Assembly: GCA_944368215.1 (NCBI GenBank)
Contig: CALVWX010000014.1
Coordinates: 1 to 41,224 of the forward strand
Length of the DNA: 41,224 bases
Origin: an uncultured Clostridia bacterium
GTDB lineage: Bacteria; Bacillota; Clostridia; Christensenellales; Borkfalkiaceae
Direction: 5' to 3'
Below, piece by piece: positions 33,268 through 41,224 of this stretch; the stretch's first letter is position 1, and the number at the start of each line of letters is the position of its first letter. The translations under genes were made by a program, and so were the position numbers. Under the pieces are notes generated by a model. That model saw only the letters and a program-made list of their open reading frames with translations. It did not search any database and was not told the DNA's origin.

Positions 33268-34041
33268 TCAGGCCGAATGCACGGCCGAGGCGACCGAAGT
33301 TAAAAATTCTTTTAAATGCTCGTCGGCCTTATTGCCGTACCTTTCAATTATCTTTACTATGGCCGAACCCATTATCGCGCCGTCGCTTATCTGCGCCATG
33401 GTCTTTGCCTGTTCGGGCGAGGATATGCCGAACCCCACACACACGGGAGTGTCCGTCACTGCCCTGATTTTGCGGTAAACAGATAATATATCCGTATCAA
33501 ATTTTTCGCGCATGCCCGTGACGCCCATGGACGAAACGAGGTATATAAACCCTTGGCTTTTTGCGCACACCTTTTTTATGCGCTCTTCCGAAGTGGGCGC
33601 AACCATGTCTATGACGGTGACGCCGTAGCCGAGTGCGACCGACTTTACCTCGCTGCTCTCCTCAAAGGGGATGTCGGGAATGATGACGCCCGACACGCCC
33701 GCCTGACGGCAGCGCGCGAAGAAGCGTGCGTAACCGTAAAAGTAAACGGGGTTGGCGTAGGTCATGAACAGGAAGGGCACTTTTTTATCTATCGATTCGA
33801 CCATGGCGAAGATATCGCCGAGGTTGACGCCGCCGGCGAGAGAGCGCGCGTCGGCATTCTGAATGACGGGCCCTTCGGCTATGGGGTCGGAGAAGGGTAT
33901 TCCCACTTCTATAATGTCCACGCCGCTGTCCTGCATAATTTCAAGGTATCTTTTTGTGTCGGAAAGGGTAGGGTCGCCCGCGGTGATAAAACCGACGAAG
34001 GCCTTTTTGCCGCCTGCGAACGCCTGTGATATTTCAGTCAT
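33268..34041 (-). CDS. trpA: Tryptophan synthase alpha subunit
   Basis: 257 residues, typical (~260). [15 protein letters not shown] at the N-terminus, [19 protein letters not shown] (Glu45 as the general acid/base; Glu56 at the position of Salmonella Asp60, a conservative replacement), [34 protein letters not shown] and [10 protein letters not shown] (phosphate loop). It cleaves indole-3-glycerol phosphate and passes indole to TrpB. Its start overlaps the trpFB stop by 8 nt. Last gene of the operon. Confidence 0.96.
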   Translation of the reverse strand: MTEISQAFAGGKKAFVGFITAGDPTLSDTKRYLEIMQDSGVDIIEVGIPFSDPIAEGPVIQNADARSLAGGVNLGDIFAMVESIDKKVPFLFMTYANPVYFYGYARFFARCRQAGVSGVIIPDIPFEESSEVKSVALGYGVTVIDMVAPTSEERIKKVCAKSQGFIYLVSSMGVTGMREKFDTDILSVYRKIRAVTDTPVCVGFGISSPEQAKTMAQISDGAIMGSAIVKIIERYGNKADEHLKEFLTSVASAVHSA

Positions 34042-35839
34042 AAATTTGTTCCCCCTTGTATCTGGCTATGGCGGCGACGTCCTTGTCGCCCCTGCCCGAA
34101 AGGCAGACTATAATATTTTCATCTGCGCCGTACTCCTTTGCGACCTTAAGGGCATAGGACACGGCGTGCGCGCTTTCGATTGCGGGAATTATTCCCTCTG
34201 TGCGCGACAAAAGCCCGAACGCTTCCACCGCCTCGTCGTCGGTGACGGGCACGTATTCGGCGCGGCCGATATCGTGAAGGTAAGCGTGCTCGGGACCTAT
34301 TCCCGGATAGTCGAGCCCCGCTGATATGGAATATACGGGCGCAATCTGGCCGTGCGAATCCTGACAGAACAGCGAAAACATGCCGTGAAATATGCCGGGT
34401 TTGCCCGTGGCCACGGTTGCGGCCGTCTGCAAAGTGTCGATGCCGCGGCCCGCGGCTTCGCAGCCGATTAAACGCACGCCCTTATCGCCTATGAAGTGAT
34501 AAAAGGCGCCTATGGCGTTGCTGCCGCCGCCCACGCAGGCGACTACCGCCGCGGGAAGTTTGCCTTCTTTGCTTAAAATCTGTTCGCGGGCTTCTTCCGA
34601 AATGACGGCCTGAAAATCCCTGACTATGGTGGGGAAGGGGTGCGGGCCCATTACCGAACCGAGGCAATAATGCGTGTCGGCTATGCGGTTGGTCCATTCG
34701 CGCATGCACTCGTTTACGGCGTCCTTTAAAGTGCGCGTGCCCGAAGTTACGGCGTGCACCTTTGCGCCCAGCAGTTTCATGCGGTAGACGTTGAGCGCCT
34801 GACGCTTCGTGTCCTCCTCGCCCATATAAATTTCGCACTCCATGCCTAAAAGGGCGGCCGCCGTAGCGGTTGCAACGCCGTGCTGTCCAGCGCCCGTTTC
34901 GGCAATCAGGCGGTTTTTGCCCATCTTTTTGGCCAGAAGCGCCTGACCGAGGGCGTTGTTTATTTTATGCGCACCCGTGTGATTTAAATCTTCGCGCTTC
35001 AAATAAATTTTGCAGCCGCCGACGAAGCGGGTTAAATTGCGCGCAAAGTACAGCCGCGACGGCCTGCCCGCGTATTCGTCCAGAAGATATTTGAGCTCTG
35101 CATTGAACTGTTCGTCGGCAGAGTATTTTTTGTAAGCCTGCTCAAGCTCTTCAAGCGCGCTCATCAGCGTTTCGGGCACATATTGCCCGCCGAACGCGCC
35201 GAACCTTCCCTTTTTGCTCTCTTTGTCCATATGTCTGCACTCCCTTACGTTTGCAACGTAGCGATAAATTTTTTCGGCGTCCTTTTTGCCGTCAGTCTCC
35301 AGCCCGCCGGAGCTGTCCACGCCCCACGGCCCGACCGCGGCTATGGCCTCCCGTACGTTTCCGTCGGTAATTCCGCCCGCCAAAATAAAAGATTTATCAA
35401 ATTTATATCTGCGCCACTCTATCCTTTTTCCTGTTCCGCCGCGCGCGTTTTTGTCAGTTGCGTCGAGCAGGACTATATCGCACTCTTCGGGATAAGGCAA
35501 CACCCTTCCCCCCTCAACCCCTACGGCCTTGATTACCGTTACGGGGCAGAGATTTTTCAATCTCTTTATATACTCCCCGTCCTCGTCGCCGTGCAGCTGC
35601 ACGACGTTTATGACGCCCTCTTTCACCAGGCGCGCGATGCGGCGCGCATCGTCATTGACGAACACGCCCACGCGCTTTATCCGGGGGTCGAGGACTTTAG
35701 CACACTCGCGGACGAAATCTTCCGTCACGCTCCTTTTAAACCCCGCCGTCATGATAAATCCCGCATAGTCGGGGAGAGCCGTGTTTATTGCGGGGAGTGC
35801 CGAGCATTCGGTTATGCCGCAGATTTTGATTTTACACAT
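34034..35839 (-). CDS. trpFB: Fused phosphoribosylanthranilate isomerase - tryptophan synthase beta
   Basis: 601 residues from ATG 35839-35837 (GGGAA seven bases upstream; a TTG at 35845 is an alternative). Residues 1-~203 are Trp[11 protein letters not shown] with catalytic Cys7, and DIVLLDAT with Asp126. Residues ~204-601 are Trp[31 protein letters not shown] with PLP-binding Lys292, [17 protein letters not shown], and [12 protein letters not shown]. The linker is only a few residues (VRECRH). At the join the TrpB part begins with ATG 35230-35228, preceded by GGGAG nine bases upstream, so separate TrpB could also be made. The start overlaps the trpC stop by 8 nt. TrpF-TrpB fusions are known but uncommon. 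Confidence 0.95.
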   Translation of the reverse strand: MCKIKICGITECSALPAINTALPDYAGFIMTAGFKRSVTEDFVRECAKVLDPRIKRVGVFVNDDARRIARLVKEGVINVVQLHGDEDGEYIKRLKNLCPVTVIKAVGVEGGRVLPYPEECDIVLLDATDKNARGGTGKRIEWRRYKFDKSFILAGGITDGNVREAIAAVGPWGVDSSGGLETDGKKDAEKIYRYVANVRECRHMDKESKKGRFGAFGGQYVPETLMSALEELEQAYKKYSADEQFNAELKYLLDEYAGRPSRLYFARNLTRFVGGCKIYLKREDLNHTGAHKINNALGQALLAKKMGKNRLIAETGAGQHGVATATAAALLGMECEIYMGEEDTKRQALNVYRMKLLGAKVHAVTSGTRTLKDAVNECMREWTNRIADTHYCLGSVMGPHPFPTIVRDFQAVISEEAREQILSKEGKLPAAVVACVGGGSNAIGAFYHFIGDKGVRLIGCEAAGRGIDTLQTAATVATGKPGIFHGMFSLFCQDSHGQIAPVYSISAGLDYPGIGPEHAYLHDIGRAEYVPVTDDEAVEAFGLLSRTEGIIPAIESAHAVSYALKVAKEYGADENIIVCLSGRGDKDVAAIARYKGEQIYD

Positions 35840-36614
35840 TTGCAAGTTCCCTTAAGGCCGCCGCCCTGTCCGTCGATTTCATGAGGTATTCGCCCACTAA
35901 AATTGCGTCGGCGCCCGCCGCTCTCCGGGCGCGCGCGTCGGACAGGGACATCACGCCCGATTCGCTGACGAACACATTATTTTTATCGACGAGCGCGCGG
36001 TAGCGCGCGGCCTTGTTTATATCTACCGAAAAATCGGCCAGATTGCGGTTATTTACGCCTATTATTCTGCCGCCGAGGCCTTGCGCGTCTTCAATCTGCT
36101 CCTCGCTGCGGCATTCGAACAGCGCGTCCATGCCTAAGCTTAAGGCAATTTCGTAAAGCCGCTTTGCTTTGTCGCGGCCGAGCGCCGTCATGATGAGCAA
36201 TATGCAGTCGGCCTTCAAAAGGGCGCTGGAGTAAACCTGATACTCGGTTAAAATAAAATCCTTGCGGAGCATGGGCAAGTCTGCCCTTTGCCTGATATCG
36301 GCAAAAATTTTGTCCGAACCGAGAAAGTAATGCGGTTCCGTCAGGCAGGAGATTGCCGCCGCGCCGCCCTTTTTATAATCGTCGGCTATGGAAAGATAAT
36401 CGAACTCTTCATCTATCACGCCCTTGGAAGGGCTGGCCTTTTTGACTTCGGCGATGACGCGGAGGTTGCGCCCTTTAAGCGCCTTTAAAAAGCCGTATGT
36501 GCCGACCTTTGCATTGAGCGCCTGCCTTTTAACCTCGCTTAAGGGGACAAGTTTACTCTCCTCCTCCACCCTTTTGAGGGTGCGTTCGCAAATTTCCTGC
36601 AATATATTTTTCAT
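35832..36614 (-). CDS. trpC: Indole-3-glycerol phosphate synthase
   Basis: 260 residues from ATG 36614-36612, which overlaps the trpD stop as ATGA; the longer open frame upstream only shadows trpD. Motifs: [15 protein letters not shown] (catalytic lysines), [53 protein letters not shown] and [11 protein letters not shown]. It closes the ring of CdRP to indole-3-glycerol phosphate. It is monofunctional, with TrpF fused to TrpB instead of to TrpC. Confidence 0.96.
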   Translation of the reverse strand: MKNILQEICERTLKRVEEESKLVPLSEVKRQALNAKVGTYGFLKALKGRNLRVIAEVKKASPSKGVIDEEFDYLSIADDYKKGGAAAISCLTEPHYFLGSDKIFADIRQRADLPMLRKDFILTEYQVYSSALLKADCILLIMTALGRDKAKRLYEIALSLGMDALFECRSEEQIEDAQGLGGRIIGVNNRNLADFSVDINKAARYRALVDKNNVFVSESGVMSLSDARARRAAGADAILVGEYLMKSTDRAAALRELANV

Positions 36615-37621
36615 GCGTTGGTGGCCTCGACAAAGGTATTGAAAACGGCGTTTGCGGCTCCGCTGTCTATAAGCGACTGCGCCATGAGCGCGCCGGCGCG
36701 GGGAGATTTGACTTTGCCCGCGAGGTAAAAACACATTGCCGAATTTGCGATTACGGCGTCGCGGCAGGCGCCGCGCGCGCCGCCGAGGACCTCGAGCATG
36801 ATGCGCGCGTTATCGGCAGGTTCGCCTCCGACTATGTCGCTTTTATTTACCCTTTTAAGGCCGAAGTCTTCGGGTGTGACGTAGTATTCACGCTCGACGC
36901 CGTCTATAATTTCGCAGCAGTAAGTTTTATCCGAAAGCGACACTTCGTCCAGCCCGTCGCAGCCGTAGACGGCTATCACCCTGTTTGTTCCGAGGCGGCT
37001 TAAAACGCGGGCCAGAGGCACGACCATATCTTTGGAATACACGCCCAGAAGCTGCATTTTTGCAGACGCGGGGTTGGCGAGGGGTCCGAGGATATTGAAC
37101 ATGGTGCGCACGCCCAAAGCTCTCCGCACGGGCGCGGCATACTTCATGGCGGGGTGATATACCTGCGCGTGCAGGAACATGAAGTTGCATTTATCCATAA
37201 TCGCGCCGCCCTTCGAGGGGTCTACTTTGAGGTTTGCGCCGAGCGCGGCGAGAACGTCCGCCGCGCCGCACTTGGAGGACACGCCGGAGTTGCCGTGCTT
37301 GGCAACTTTTACTCCGCCCGCCGCAACCACGAAGGACGAACAGGTGGAAATGTTGAACGAACACGACCTGTCGCCGCCCGTTCCGACTATATCCATGCTC
37401 TCGTCCGTAACCGTGCCGGGCAGGGCGACTTCGCGCATGACTTTGGCCGAAGCCGCAATTTCTTCCACAGTTTCGCCCTTTAAACGCAGTGCGGTGAGGT
37501 AACCCGCCACCTGAGCTTTATCGGCCGCGCCGGTCATAATCTCGCGCATGCTTTCGGCCGCTTCGTTATAGCTCAATGATGTTCCGTCGTCTATCATTTT
37601 TTTAATGGCTTGCTGTATCAT
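36611..37621 (-). CDS. trpD: Anthranilate phosphoribosyltransferase
   Basis: 336 residues, typical (~340). MTGAADKAQVAGYLTALRLKGET, the PRPP glycine-rich site DIVGTGGDRSCSFNIST, VAKHGNSGVSSKCGAADVL and FNILGPLANPA are all present. It transfers phosphoribose to anthranilate. It is separate from trpG, unlike the enterobacterial fusion. Three bases separate it from trpG; AGAGG lies eight bases before the ATG. Confidence 0.96.
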   Translation of the reverse strand: MIQQAIKKMIDDGTSLSYNEAAESMREIMTGAADKAQVAGYLTALRLKGETVEEIAASAKVMREVALPGTVTDESMDIVGTGGDRSCSFNISTCSSFVVAAGGVKVAKHGNSGVSSKCGAADVLAALGANLKVDPSKGGAIMDKCNFMFLHAQVYHPAMKYAAPVRRALGVRTMFNILGPLANPASAKMQLLGVYSKDMVVPLARVLSRLGTNRVIAVYGCDGLDEVSLSDKTYCCEIIDGVEREYYVTPEDFGLKRVNKSDIVGGEPADNARIMLEVLGGARGACRDAVIANSAMCFYLAGKVKSPRAGALMAQSLIDSGAANAVFNTFVEATNA

Positions 37622-37624
37622 AAT

Positions 37625-38203
37625 TTATGCCTCTTCAATATCCAGAAAATTTTTTATAATGTCCTTGCCTCGTTCGGTGAGGATGGATTCGGGGTGGAAT
37701 TGCACCCCGTATATGCTGCAACTAACGTGTTTTACGCCCATTATTTCGCCGTCGGAGGCGACCGCCGTGACCTTTAAACATTCGGGCAGGTTGTCTGCCG
37801 CAAGCGAATGGTAGCGCGCAACCTTCATGTGTTCGGGCAGCCCCTTGAAAAGGGGACATGCCGTATCGATGCGCACGGTGTCTGCCTTGCCGTGCATGAG
37901 CGTCTTTGCGTAAGTCACCCGCCCCCCGAAGGCCCGGCATATAGCCTGATGGCCGAGGCATACGCCCAGCACTTTAACCCTGCCGGCAAAATACGCGGGA
38001 ACCTTTTGGGTTATGCCCGCGTCCTCGGGCCGGCCGGGCCCGGGAGATAAAACTATATGCGTGGGCGAGAATTTATTTTCAATCTCTTCGCACGTATATT
38101 CGTCGTTCTTTACGACGCGCACTTCGTCGGCAAACTCGCCTATGTACTGGTAGAGATTGTATGAAAATGAGTCGTAGTTGTCGACAATGAGTACCTTGTT
38201 CAT
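37625..38203 (-). CDS. trpG: Anthranilate synthase component II (glutamine amidotransferase)
   Basis: 192 residues. Class I glutaminase: NYDSFSYNLYQYIGE, SPGPGRPEDAG, VLGVCLGHQAI with nucleophile Cys82, and GVQFHPESILT with His170/Glu172. It supplies ammonia to TrpE. It may also serve PabA function in folate synthesis, as in B. subtilis, if no pabA exists elsewhere. It lies 9 nt after trpE, without a clear Shine-Dalgarno. Confidence 0.95.
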   Translation of the reverse strand: MNKVLIVDNYDSFSYNLYQYIGEFADEVRVVKNDEYTCEEIENKFSPTHIVLSPGPGRPEDAGITQKVPAYFAGRVKVLGVCLGHQAICRAFGGRVTYAKTLMHGKADTVRIDTACPLFKGLPEHMKVARYHSLAADNLPECLKVTAVASDGEIMGVKHVSCSIYGVQFHPESILTERGKDIIKNFLDIEEA

Positions 38204-38212
38204 GTTTAAAAT

Positions 38213-39685
38213 TCAGTCCGATATTTTTGTGCTCTTTATTATGGCCTCGCGCATGGCGGCCGATTTGTTGACCGTCTCCATAAACTCGCTTTGGGGCACG
38301 CTGTCGGCGACTATGCCGCCGCCCGCGCGGACGGTTACGATATCGCCGAGGCGCGTTGCCGTGCGTATGGCAATGCAGAAATCGCCGTCGCCGTCGAATG
38401 AGATATATCCCACCGCGCCGCCGTATACGCCGCGGACGTTGCCTCCCTCGAGTTCGGATATAATTTCCATAGCCCTGCGCTTGGGCGCGCCCGATAGGGT
38501 GCCCGCGGGGAGGGTTGCGCTGAGCGCGTCGAGGACGTCCTTTCCTTCGTTTAACTCGCCCGTCACGGCCGAGGTTATGTGCATGACGTGCGAAAAGCGG
38601 TAAATTTTTTTGTAATCCTCCACCCTTACGGTGCCGAACTTACAAATTTTTCCGAGGTCGTTGCGGCCGAGGTCGACGAGCATGTTGTGTTCCGCAATTT
38701 CCTTTTCGTCGGCTAACAGATCGGCCTCGAGCGCCCTGTCCTCCTCGTCCGTTCTGCCGCGCGGCCTGCTGCCGGCTATGGGGAAAGTGCACACCCTGCC
38801 GCCCGAAAGTTTAACTAAAGTTTCTGGCGAGGCGCCCGCGATTTCGCTGTCGCCCATGGATATATAAATCATATAGGGCGAGGGGTTTGTGGTGCGCAGA
38901 ACGCGGTAGGCGTTGAGAAGGCTGCCCTCGAATTGCGCCGTCCATATGTTGGAGGGAACGCACTGGAATATGTCGCCTTCGCGGACGTAGTGTTTGGCTT
39001 TTTCCACCTTATCCTCATACTCTTCGCGGCTGAAAGTCATTTCAAAGGGCGAAAGCATGCGGGCCGGACTGCCGCCGCGGCCTCCTACGGAAGATATAAT
39101 CCCCCTCATCTCCGCGAGTGTTCCGAGCGCAGTTTCGTATACACCTTCGTTTATATTATCCAATGAAAGATTGACTATTAAAAAAATCTGCTGGCTGAAA
39201 TTGTCGTAGGCGATTACCTTATCGAAGAGCATCAGCCGACAGTCGCCGAAGGAGCCCGCAGGCAGGAAATGCGCTTTTTCGTAATACTTGTAATATTCGT
39301 ACGAAAAGTACCCCACGAGTCCGCCCGTGAAAGGCGGCAGGCCCTCCTCCGCCGGCGGATGGCATTTGCCGAGCACTCCGCGGATATCGGCGTTGGGGTC
39401 GTCAGTCAACTTTTTTATCACCTCGCCGCCGCGGGTCAATGTTAATGCGCCGTCGCTTATGAAAATTTCGGCGACGGGGTCGAAGCCGATGAACGAATAG
39501 CGCGCGACCTTTTCGCCGCCCTCTATGGATTCGAATAAAAAGCACCTTGAAAACCTTTCCTTTATGACGTTGAGGCACTGAATGGGCGTTGCAAGGTCGG
39601 CAAAGACCTTTGTATAGAGCGGCGCGCGGCCGTAGCCCGATGAATGAAGTTGTTTAAGTTGTTCAAGCGTGTAATTGACTTTCAT
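38213..39685 (-). CDS. trpE: Anthranilate synthase component I
   Basis: 490 residues, typical. The N-terminal Trp-binding region has FLFESIEGGEKVARYSFIG (the LLES-type feedback motif, here LFES); the chorismate-binding domain has ASPETLVKLSGGRVCTFPIAGSRPRG, EHNMLVDLGRNDLGKI, SAVTGEL and GAPKRRAMEIISELEGG. It makes anthranilate from chorismate with TrpG. No Shine-Dalgarno is seen before the ATG (AT-rich TAAAATATATAAAAAATC). Between it and the T-box terminator lie ~280 nt that include a dispersed repeat. PabB is excluded by the complete trp operon context. Confidence 0.96.
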   Translation of the reverse strand: MKVNYTLEQLKQLHSSGYGRAPLYTKVFADLATPIQCLNVIKERFSRCFLFESIEGGEKVARYSFIGFDPVAEIFISDGALTLTRGGEVIKKLTDDPNADIRGVLGKCHPPAEEGLPPFTGGLVGYFSYEYYKYYEKAHFLPAGSFGDCRLMLFDKVIAYDNFSQQIFLIVNLSLDNINEGVYETALGTLAEMRGIISSVGGRGGSPARMLSPFEMTFSREEYEDKVEKAKHYVREGDIFQCVPSNIWTAQFEGSLLNAYRVLRTTNPSPYMIYISMGDSEIAGASPETLVKLSGGRVCTFPIAGSRPRGRTDEEDRALEADLLADEKEIAEHNMLVDLGRNDLGKICKFGTVRVEDYKKIYRFSHVMHITSAVTGELNEGKDVLDALSATLPAGTLSGAPKRRAMEIISELEGGNVRGVYGGAVGYISFDGDGDFCIAIRTATRLGDIVTVRAGGGIVADSVPQSEFMETVNKSAAMREAIIKSTKISD

Positions 39686-39781
39686 GATTTTTTATATATT
39701 TTACCCCGCGACCAAAGGGCGGAAAATTTTAATGTGTTATTCCGTGCGCCTGCGCACATACTTGGGTGGCGGGCGGGTCCT

Positions 39782-39907
39782 TTGTCATCTTGAGCGAAAC
39801 GAACGAAGCGAGTGAAGCCGAAAAATCTTGCCGTGTTTTACGGCCGGCAGGATACATTCGACTGCGCTCCGTTCACTAAGTTCACGTCGCTCCGCTCAGT
39901 ATGACAC
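39782..39907. repeat. Dispersed intergenic repeat, copy 3, inside the trp leader
   Basis: Ends TGTCATCTTGAGC (39783-39795) and GCTCAGTATGACA (39894-39906), inverted with two mismatches; inner blocks AAATCTTG and CAGGATACATTCGACTGCG are shared with copies 1 and 2, as is the G-rich left flank with copy 2. It lies between the T-box terminator and trpE, so it is transcribed whenever the operon is read through. Confidence 0.78.
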
Positions 39908-39965
39908 GTTAATTTAAAAATTCAGACGCAAGCCTGACAAAGTATTGCGAAGTATATATCGGGTT

Positions 39966-40002
39966 AAAAAAAACGCCCTTGGCTAAAATAAGCCAAGGGC
40001 GT
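39966..40002 (-). terminator. T-box-controlled terminator of the trp leader
   Basis: ACGCCCTTGGCT (39973-39984) pairs with AGCCAAGGGCGT (39991-40002), followed on the minus strand by eight T residues (39973-39966). It is about 10 nt past the antiterminator sequence, the standard T-box arrangement. Confidence 0.93.
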
Positions 40003-40243
40003 ATAAAACTTAACGCGGTGCCACCTTGATTCAGTCTGAAAACCAGACCCTCTTTTTAAGGAACTGTCATTCCCTGCCACTCTTACGCGAGGCATTTACG
40101 TCGGCAATTTATGCCGCCCTCCGCAGTCCATATTACTCGGAAATCCCCGTGCGCCTTTCACCGCCGCGCACTCGCTGAAGGGAACTTTGCCCGCCTTTTT
40201 TCTGCATCACGGGTTTTACTTTATTGAAGTAAAGTGATAAACT
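39966..40243 (-). promoter_or_regulatory. Tryptophan T-box riboswitch leader
   Basis: The conserved T-box AAGGTGGCACCGCG is the complement of 40014-40027. Stem I features lie upstream: an AGCGAG-like element and GGTGAAAG in a GC-rich distal arm, then the specifier region AGTAATATGGACTGCGG with UGG (Trp) at 40130-40128. The bulge UGGC would pair with a GCCA 3' end, matching the G discriminator base of tRNA-Trp. Uncharged tRNA-Trp should stabilise the antiterminator and let transcription into trpEGDC(FB)A proceed. Length from predicted start to terminator is ~278 nt. Confidence 0.9.
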
Positions 40244-40249
40244 AATTAT

Positions 40250-40278
40250 ATTTTAACATCATTATATGCATTTGTCAA
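40250..40278 (-). promoter_or_regulatory. Sigma-A promoter of the trp operon
   Basis: Perfect TTGACA (complement of 40273-40278), 17-bp spacer, TAAAAT (40250-40255) on the minus strand; start near 40243, directly before the T-box leader. An overlapping TATAAT at other spacing is nearby. Confidence 0.75.
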
Positions 40279-40359
40279 TAGTCTTGTGCAAATTTTTTTT
40301 GTGAAATTTTGGTATTTTAAGCCTTAATATATTTTTTTAAATTATTTTTGCCCAACCCC

Positions 40360-40388
40360 TTGACTTTATCAATAAATAATGTTATGAT
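40360..40388 (+). promoter_or_regulatory. Sigma-A promoter of rubrerythrin
   Basis: TTGACT (40360-40365), 17-bp spacer, TATGAT (40383-40388); start near 40395, ~40 nt before the ATG. It diverges from the trp promoter. Confidence 0.8.
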
Positions 40389-40398
40389 ATATACAGTA

Positions 40399-40417
40399 AA
40401 TAAGATTTAATCTTATT
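40399..40417 (+). promoter_or_regulatory. Candidate operator palindrome at the rubrerythrin start site
   Basis: AATAAGAT-TTA-ATCTTATT is a perfect inverted repeat just downstream of the predicted start. Position and AT-rich form suit a repressor such as a Fur/PerR-family protein, but it is not a match to the classical PerR box (TTATAATNATTATAA), so the regulator is unknown. Confidence 0.45.
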
Positions 40418-40435
40418 AAATTCAGGAGAAAAATC

Positions 40436-40984
40436 ATGGCTGAAAAGAAAAACATTTATGCAGGCACAAAGACAGAAAAAAATCTTTGGGAAGCTTTTGC
40501 GGGCGAAAGCCAGGCAAGAAATAAGTACACCTACTTTGCATCTGTCGCAAAGAAGGCAGGTTATGAACAGATAGCCGAATTATTTTTGAAGACGGCCGAC
40601 AATGAAAAGGAGCACGCAAAGCTCTGGTTCAAGCACCTCGGCGGCATAGGAACGGTTGAAGAAAACCTGTTGGCCGCAGCTGAAGGCGAAAATTACGAAT
40701 GGACGGACATGTACGACAGAATGGCAAAAGAAGCCGAAGAAGAAGGCTTCACCGCGCTCGCCGCGCAGTTCCGCGGGGTTGCCGCAATCGAAAAGACGCA
40801 CGAAGAGCGCTACCGCGCACTTTTGAAGAACGTTGAAACCAAGAGCGTCTTCGAAAAAGCCGGCGTTCAGGTATGGGAATGCCGCAACTGCGGACATATC
40901 GTAGTGGGCACCTCCGCCCCCGCAGTCTGCCCCGTATGCGCTCATCCTCAGGCATACTTTGAGGTAAGAAAGGAAAATTATTAA
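40436..40984 (+). CDS. rbr: Rubrerythrin
   Basis: 182 residues. The ferritin-like four-helix part has [27 protein letters not shown] and [11 protein letters not shown], which supply the Glu and His ligands of the diiron site. The C-terminal rubredoxin-like part has CRNCG and CPVCAHP, the FeCys4 site. It reduces hydrogen peroxide in anaerobes. AGGAG precedes the ATG by seven bases. It stands alone with its own promoter and palindromic operator candidate; a single hairpin follows. It suggests an anaerobic, peroxide-sensitive host. Confidence 0.96.
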   Translation: MAEKKNIYAGTKTEKNLWEAFAGESQARNKYTYFASVAKKAGYEQIAELFLKTADNEKEHAKLWFKHLGGIGTVEENLLAAAEGENYEWTDMYDRMAKEAEEEGFTALAAQFRGVAAIEKTHEERYRALLKNVETKSVFEKAGVQVWECRNCGHIVVGTSAPAVCPVCAHPQAYFEVRKENY

Positions 40985-40991
40985 GATTTTT

Positions 40992-41032
40992 AACGAAAGT
41001 CCCGCCTTGAGGCGGCTTGCGGCTTTCCGTTA
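40992..41032 (+). terminator. Weak terminator-like hairpin after rubrerythrin
   Basis: Inner stem CCGCC-TTGA-GGCGG with outer arms AACG-AAAG and CTTTCCGTT; only a short T-rich sequence follows (AATCTTTC), so termination is plausible but not strong. Confidence 0.45.
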
Positions 41033-41224
41033 ATCTTTCACGTTGTCAATTCGGGCGGAAATCGAAAAATTCCGGAGCGACAGCGGCGAACGATAAAAAG
41101 AAACCACTCCCCCTACTTGGCAATATTTTTGATTATACTACCGGCGAGGAAAATTGCCGTAATATAATACAGCAAACGACTTTGTTACCAAAGCCGGATG
41201 AATTGTCAAACTAAGTGCAACACA
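41033..41224. other. Right end of window, no gene recognised
   Basis: A short open frame (41017-41214, plus) begins inside the rubrerythrin hairpin, has no ribosome binding site and no recognisable product; I do not call it. The last bases (GTCAAACTAAGTGCAACACA) resemble the terminal repeat of some IS30-type insertion sequences, from memory only, and no transposase is in view. Confidence 0.3.

Noticed and set aside
36615-36734. Longer N-terminus for TrpC
   Set aside because: It lies fully inside trpD in another frame and is arginine-rich; the ATGA overlap start at 36614 fits TrpC length.
41017-41214. 65-codon open frame at the right end
   Set aside because: It starts inside the rubrerythrin 3' hairpin, lacks a ribosome binding site and resembles no protein I know.

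Overview
The window looks like chromosome of an anaerobic Firmicutes (Clostridia-type) bacterium, probably an uncultured gut lineage; I cannot name a genus. The signs are a tRNA-Trp T-box leader, a spoIVA homologue, RNase J, type III glutamine synthetase, split archaeal-type glutamate synthase, rubrerythrin, several TTG starts and many near-consensus sigma-A promoters with 17-bp spacing. Almost all genes are on the minus strand. The exceptions are serC-serA, one small ORF and rubrerythrin. I saw no rRNA, tRNA, CRISPR array, prophage or intact transposase.

Layout. (1) 1-10.6 kb, nitrogen assimilation: the 5' end of purA, two split glutamate synthase genes (FMN/Fe-S subunit and class II amidotransferase subunit), a ClC chloride transporter overlapping a RimK-like ATP-grasp ligase, an ammonium transporter fused to a P-II domain, and glutamine synthetase III. 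(2) 10.6-18 kb: dinB, aroA, and an operon of RNase J, trmR, trhP and an ASCH protein; trmR plus trhP should make 5-methoxyuridine at tRNA position 34. (3) 18.1-21.4 kb: a 1087-residue repetitive protein of unknown function. (4) 21.9-24.2 kb: serine biosynthesis (serC-serA), pointing away from it. (5) 24.5-27.4 kb: a 52-residue ORF, a shortened SpoIVA without its P-loop, and an ATP-grasp ligase. (6) 27.6-33.1 kb: GH3 glycosidase, SGNH esterase, ketopantoate-reductase-like protein and an alpha/beta hydrolase. (7) 33.2-40.3 kb: a complete tryptophan operon trpE-G-D-C-(F+B)-A with a Trp T-box. (8) 40.4-41 kb: rubrerythrin.

The genes join into a nitrogen-to-amino-acid flow: ammonium uptake (Amt), glutamine (GlnN), glutamate (GOGAT), then glutamine- or glutamate-consuming serC and trpE/G. 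serA/serC supply the serine used by TrpB, and aroA feeds chorismate synthesis.

Most worth a second look: the P-loop-less SpoIVA, the giant tandem-repeat protein, TrhP with Asn at an expected Fe-S cysteine, the Amt-PII and TrpF-TrpB fusions, an intergenic repeat family with one copy inside the trp leader, a predicted leaderless ATP-grasp/ClC transcript, and an unassigned structured leader before amt.
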